A DNA stretch of 6,344 nt from a candidate division WWE3 bacterium CG_4_9_14_3_um_filter_43_9 (GTDB taxonomy: Bacteria; Patescibacteriota; CPR3; GCA-002780085): assembly GCA_002791435.1 (NCBI GenBank), contig PFXB01000037.1, positions 1,932-8,275 of the forward strand, in the 5' to 3' direction. Numbering within the stretch: position 1 is the first letter of the stretch; each line of letters begins with the position of its first letter. Both the position numbers and the translations under genes were made by a program. The notes beneath the pieces were generated by a model. The model saw only the letters and a program-made list of their open reading frames with translations. It did no database searches and was not told the DNA's origin. Of the stretch, positions 4,609 through 6,344 are shown in pieces.

Positions 4609-6344
4609 ATGAGTTTAAAATCAACCTACGATGCTTCTAAAATTCAAGTTCTCGAAGGCTTAGAACCGGTACGCAAAAGGCCGGGGATGTACATTGGTTC
4701 CACCGACCAAAAAGGCCTTCATCACTTAGTCCGCGAAATTGTCGACAACAGCGTCGATGAAGCTTTGGCAGGTTTTTGTAAAACAATCCTCCTTACCATC
4801 CATCCGGATGAAAGCATCAGTGTTGAGGATGACGGACGAGGAATCCCTGTTGATGTCATGCCTCAATACCATAAAAGCGCTTTGGAAGTTGTCATGACGA
4901 AACTCCACGCCGGAGGAAAATTTGGTGGAGGAGGCTACAAAGTTTCAGGAGGACTACACGGCGTGGGAGCGTCAGTGGTTAACGCTCTTTCCGAATGGCT
5001 TAAGATTGAAGTCAAGCGTGATGGTAGGCTCTATAGTCAAGAATATCAAAAAGGTGCGCCGACAGCCGATCTGAAAGAAATAAAAACTGATCTACCAATC
5101 AGTGGTGCAGGCACAAAAACGACCTTTTCGGCCGATAAATCAATTTTTGAAACCGTTGCTGTTGATTATGAAACTGTCAAAAATCAACTGCGACAAATCT
5201 GCTATCTTACTCCCGGTTTATTTATAGTGTTTAAGGACGAACGGGCTTACAAGGAAGACTCTTTTTATTTCGAGGGAGGCATTAAATCTTTTGTCTTGCG
5301 AATCAATCGCGGTAAAAATATCTTGCACGATCCGATCTACATCCGTAAAGAAATCACCAACACTTTCGTCGATAGCATTGAGATCGAAATAGCCATTTGT
5401 TATAACGACGGTTATTCCGAAACTATCGAATCCTTCGTTAATAACATCCCCACGCCTGAAGGCGGCTCTCATGTCACTGGTTTCCGTTCGGCTTTAACCC
5501 GCTCGCTCAACGATTATGTTAAAAAAGTGAAACAAAACGTGAAAGAGGCCGACACGCTAACCGGCGACGACTTGAAAGAAGGTTTATCAACCGTCATCAA
5601 CCTCAAGTTTGATGCCAATAAAGTTCAATTCGAAGGCCAAACAAAAACCAAACTGGGTACCCCTGAGGTGAAACCCTTGGTCGAAAGTGTCATGCGGGAT
5701 GGACTGAATGTCTATTTAGAGGAGCATCCTACCGAGGGCAAAAAAATAGTTGAAAAAGTTCTGCTGGCGGCTGAAGCTAGAATCGCAGCCAAAAAAGCAC
5801 GAGAAACGGTGATTCGTAAAGGACTCTTGGAAGGGATCACGCTCCCGGGGAAGCTGGCTGATTGTCAGGAAACTGATCCAAAAATGTGCGAACTTTTGCT
5901 GGTGGAAGGAGACTCGGCTGGAGGGAGTGCCAAACAGGGAAGAGATCGAAAATTCCAGGCGGTTTTACCCATCGGTGGAAAAATTCTGAATACCGAACGG
6001 GCTCGTTTGGATAAAGTTTTAGGGTTTGAAGAACTAAAAGCCTTGATTATCGCTCTCGGCGTGGGAATCGGAGAGCAGATTGACCGGACTAAATTGCGCT
6101 ATGACCGCATCATAGTGATGACCGATGCCGATGTTGACGGTGAACATATCCGTACTCTCCTTTTGACTTTCTTTTTCAGATATCTGCCTTTTGTAATTGA
6201 AGACGGACATCTTTTCATTGCCCAGCCTCCCTTGTATAAAATTCAGTTTGGCAAAGAAATTTTTTATGCCTACCTGGAGGAAGAAAAAGAAAAAATCATC
6301 CGCGAACGTCCGTCTGAAAAATATACGACCCAACGTTATAAAGG
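4609..6344 (+). CDS. gyrB: DNA gyrase subunit B (partial, C-terminus beyond right edge)
   Basis: ATPase subunit of the A2B2 type II topoisomerase that introduces negative supercoils. 578 codons are visible; about 60-70 more are expected. The GHKL ATPase has catalytic Glu43 and Asn47 in REIVDNSVDEA, DGRGIP at 75-80 and the lid GGLHGVG at 114-120. The transducer has QTK at 344-346 with Lys346 as the gamma-phosphate contact. TOPRIM has EGDSAGG at 433-439 (Glu433) and DADVDG at 506-511 (Mg2+ site). The window ends in QRYKG, normally followed by LGEMN. QTKTKLG and HAGGKFGGGGYKVSGG favour GyrB over ParE. The ATG at 4609-4611 puts family residues (YDASKIQVLEGLEPVRKRPG) right after the start; no Shine-Dalgarno precedes it. 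No insertion like that of proteobacterial GyrB interrupts the visible TOPRIM region. It has its own promoter and leader hairpin and is separated from ricT by 310 bp of repeats. Confidence 0.97.
   Translation, partial: MSLKSTYDASKIQVLEGLEPVRKRPGMYIGSTDQKGLHHLVREIVDNSVDEALAGFCKTILLTIHPDESISVEDDGRGIPVDVMPQYHKSALEVVMTKLHAGGKFGGGGYKVSGGLHGVGASVVNALSEWLKIEVKRDGRLYSQEYQKGAPTADLKEIKTDLPISGAGTKTTFSADKSIFETVAVDYETVKNQLRQICYLTPGLFIVFKDERAYKEDSFYFEGGIKSFVLRINRGKNILHDPIYIRKEITNTFVDSIEIEIAICYNDGYSETIESFVNNIPTPEGGSHVTGFRSALTRSLNDYVKKVKQNVKEADTLTGDDLKEGLSTVINLKFDANKVQFEGQTKTKLGTPEVKPLVESVMRDGLNVYLEEHPTEGKKIVEKVLLAAEARIAAKKARETVIRKGLLEGITLPGKLADCQETDPKMCELLLVEGDSAGGSAKQGRDRKFQAVLPIGGKILNTERARLDKVLGFEELKALIIALGVGIGEQIDRTKLRYDRIIVMTDADVDGEHIRTLLLTFFFRYLPFVIEDGHLFIAQPPLYKIQFGKEIFYAYLEEEKEKIIRERPSEKYTTQRYK

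Overview
The window looks like chromosomal DNA of a bacterium with a compact, moderately AT-rich genome, most likely a member of the Candidate Phyla Radiation (Patescibacteria). That assignment is inferred from the short housekeeping proteins, the type IV pilus ATPase pair, and intergenic DNA rich in short palindromes and 7-bp tandem repeats. No marker gene here fixes the lineage. The code behaves as standard: TGA ends the delta-prime gene, and TGG is used for Trp.

Layout. On the minus strand, pilB (988-2697) is followed by pilT (start 815, cut by the left edge). They encode the extension and retraction ATPases of a type IV pilus. The 172-bp gap between them is filled with three short palindromes and a TTTTGAC heptamer repeat. 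At 2698-2805 transcription diverges: a minus-strand promoter for pilB and a plus-strand promoter for the next operon overlap on the same roughly 35 bp. On the plus strand, a small DNA polymerase III delta-prime-like gene (2806-3570) is followed by a PSP1/RicT (YaaT) gene (3627-4298). This holB-yaaT order is also known from Bacillus. A 310-bp non-coding stretch (4299-4608) then holds a 123-bp element with imperfect terminal inverted repeats, a 63-bp heptad repeat, a promoter and a terminator-like hairpin. It leads into gyrB (4609 to the right edge), which is cut inside the conserved QRYKG motif.

Together the genes cover two jobs: pilus dynamics on the left (adhesion, motility, DNA uptake), and replication and DNA topology on the right (clamp loading, gyrase), with a probable RNA-processing or regulatory factor (RicT) in the replication operon. 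The genes are ordinary. The points worth a second look are regulatory and structural: the overlapping divergent promoters, the leader hairpin in front of gyrB, a RicT lacking its N-terminal domain, the two heptad-repeat tracts, and the compensated palindromes between pilB and pilT. I found no CRISPR array, tRNA, rRNA, prophage or insertion-sequence transposase.
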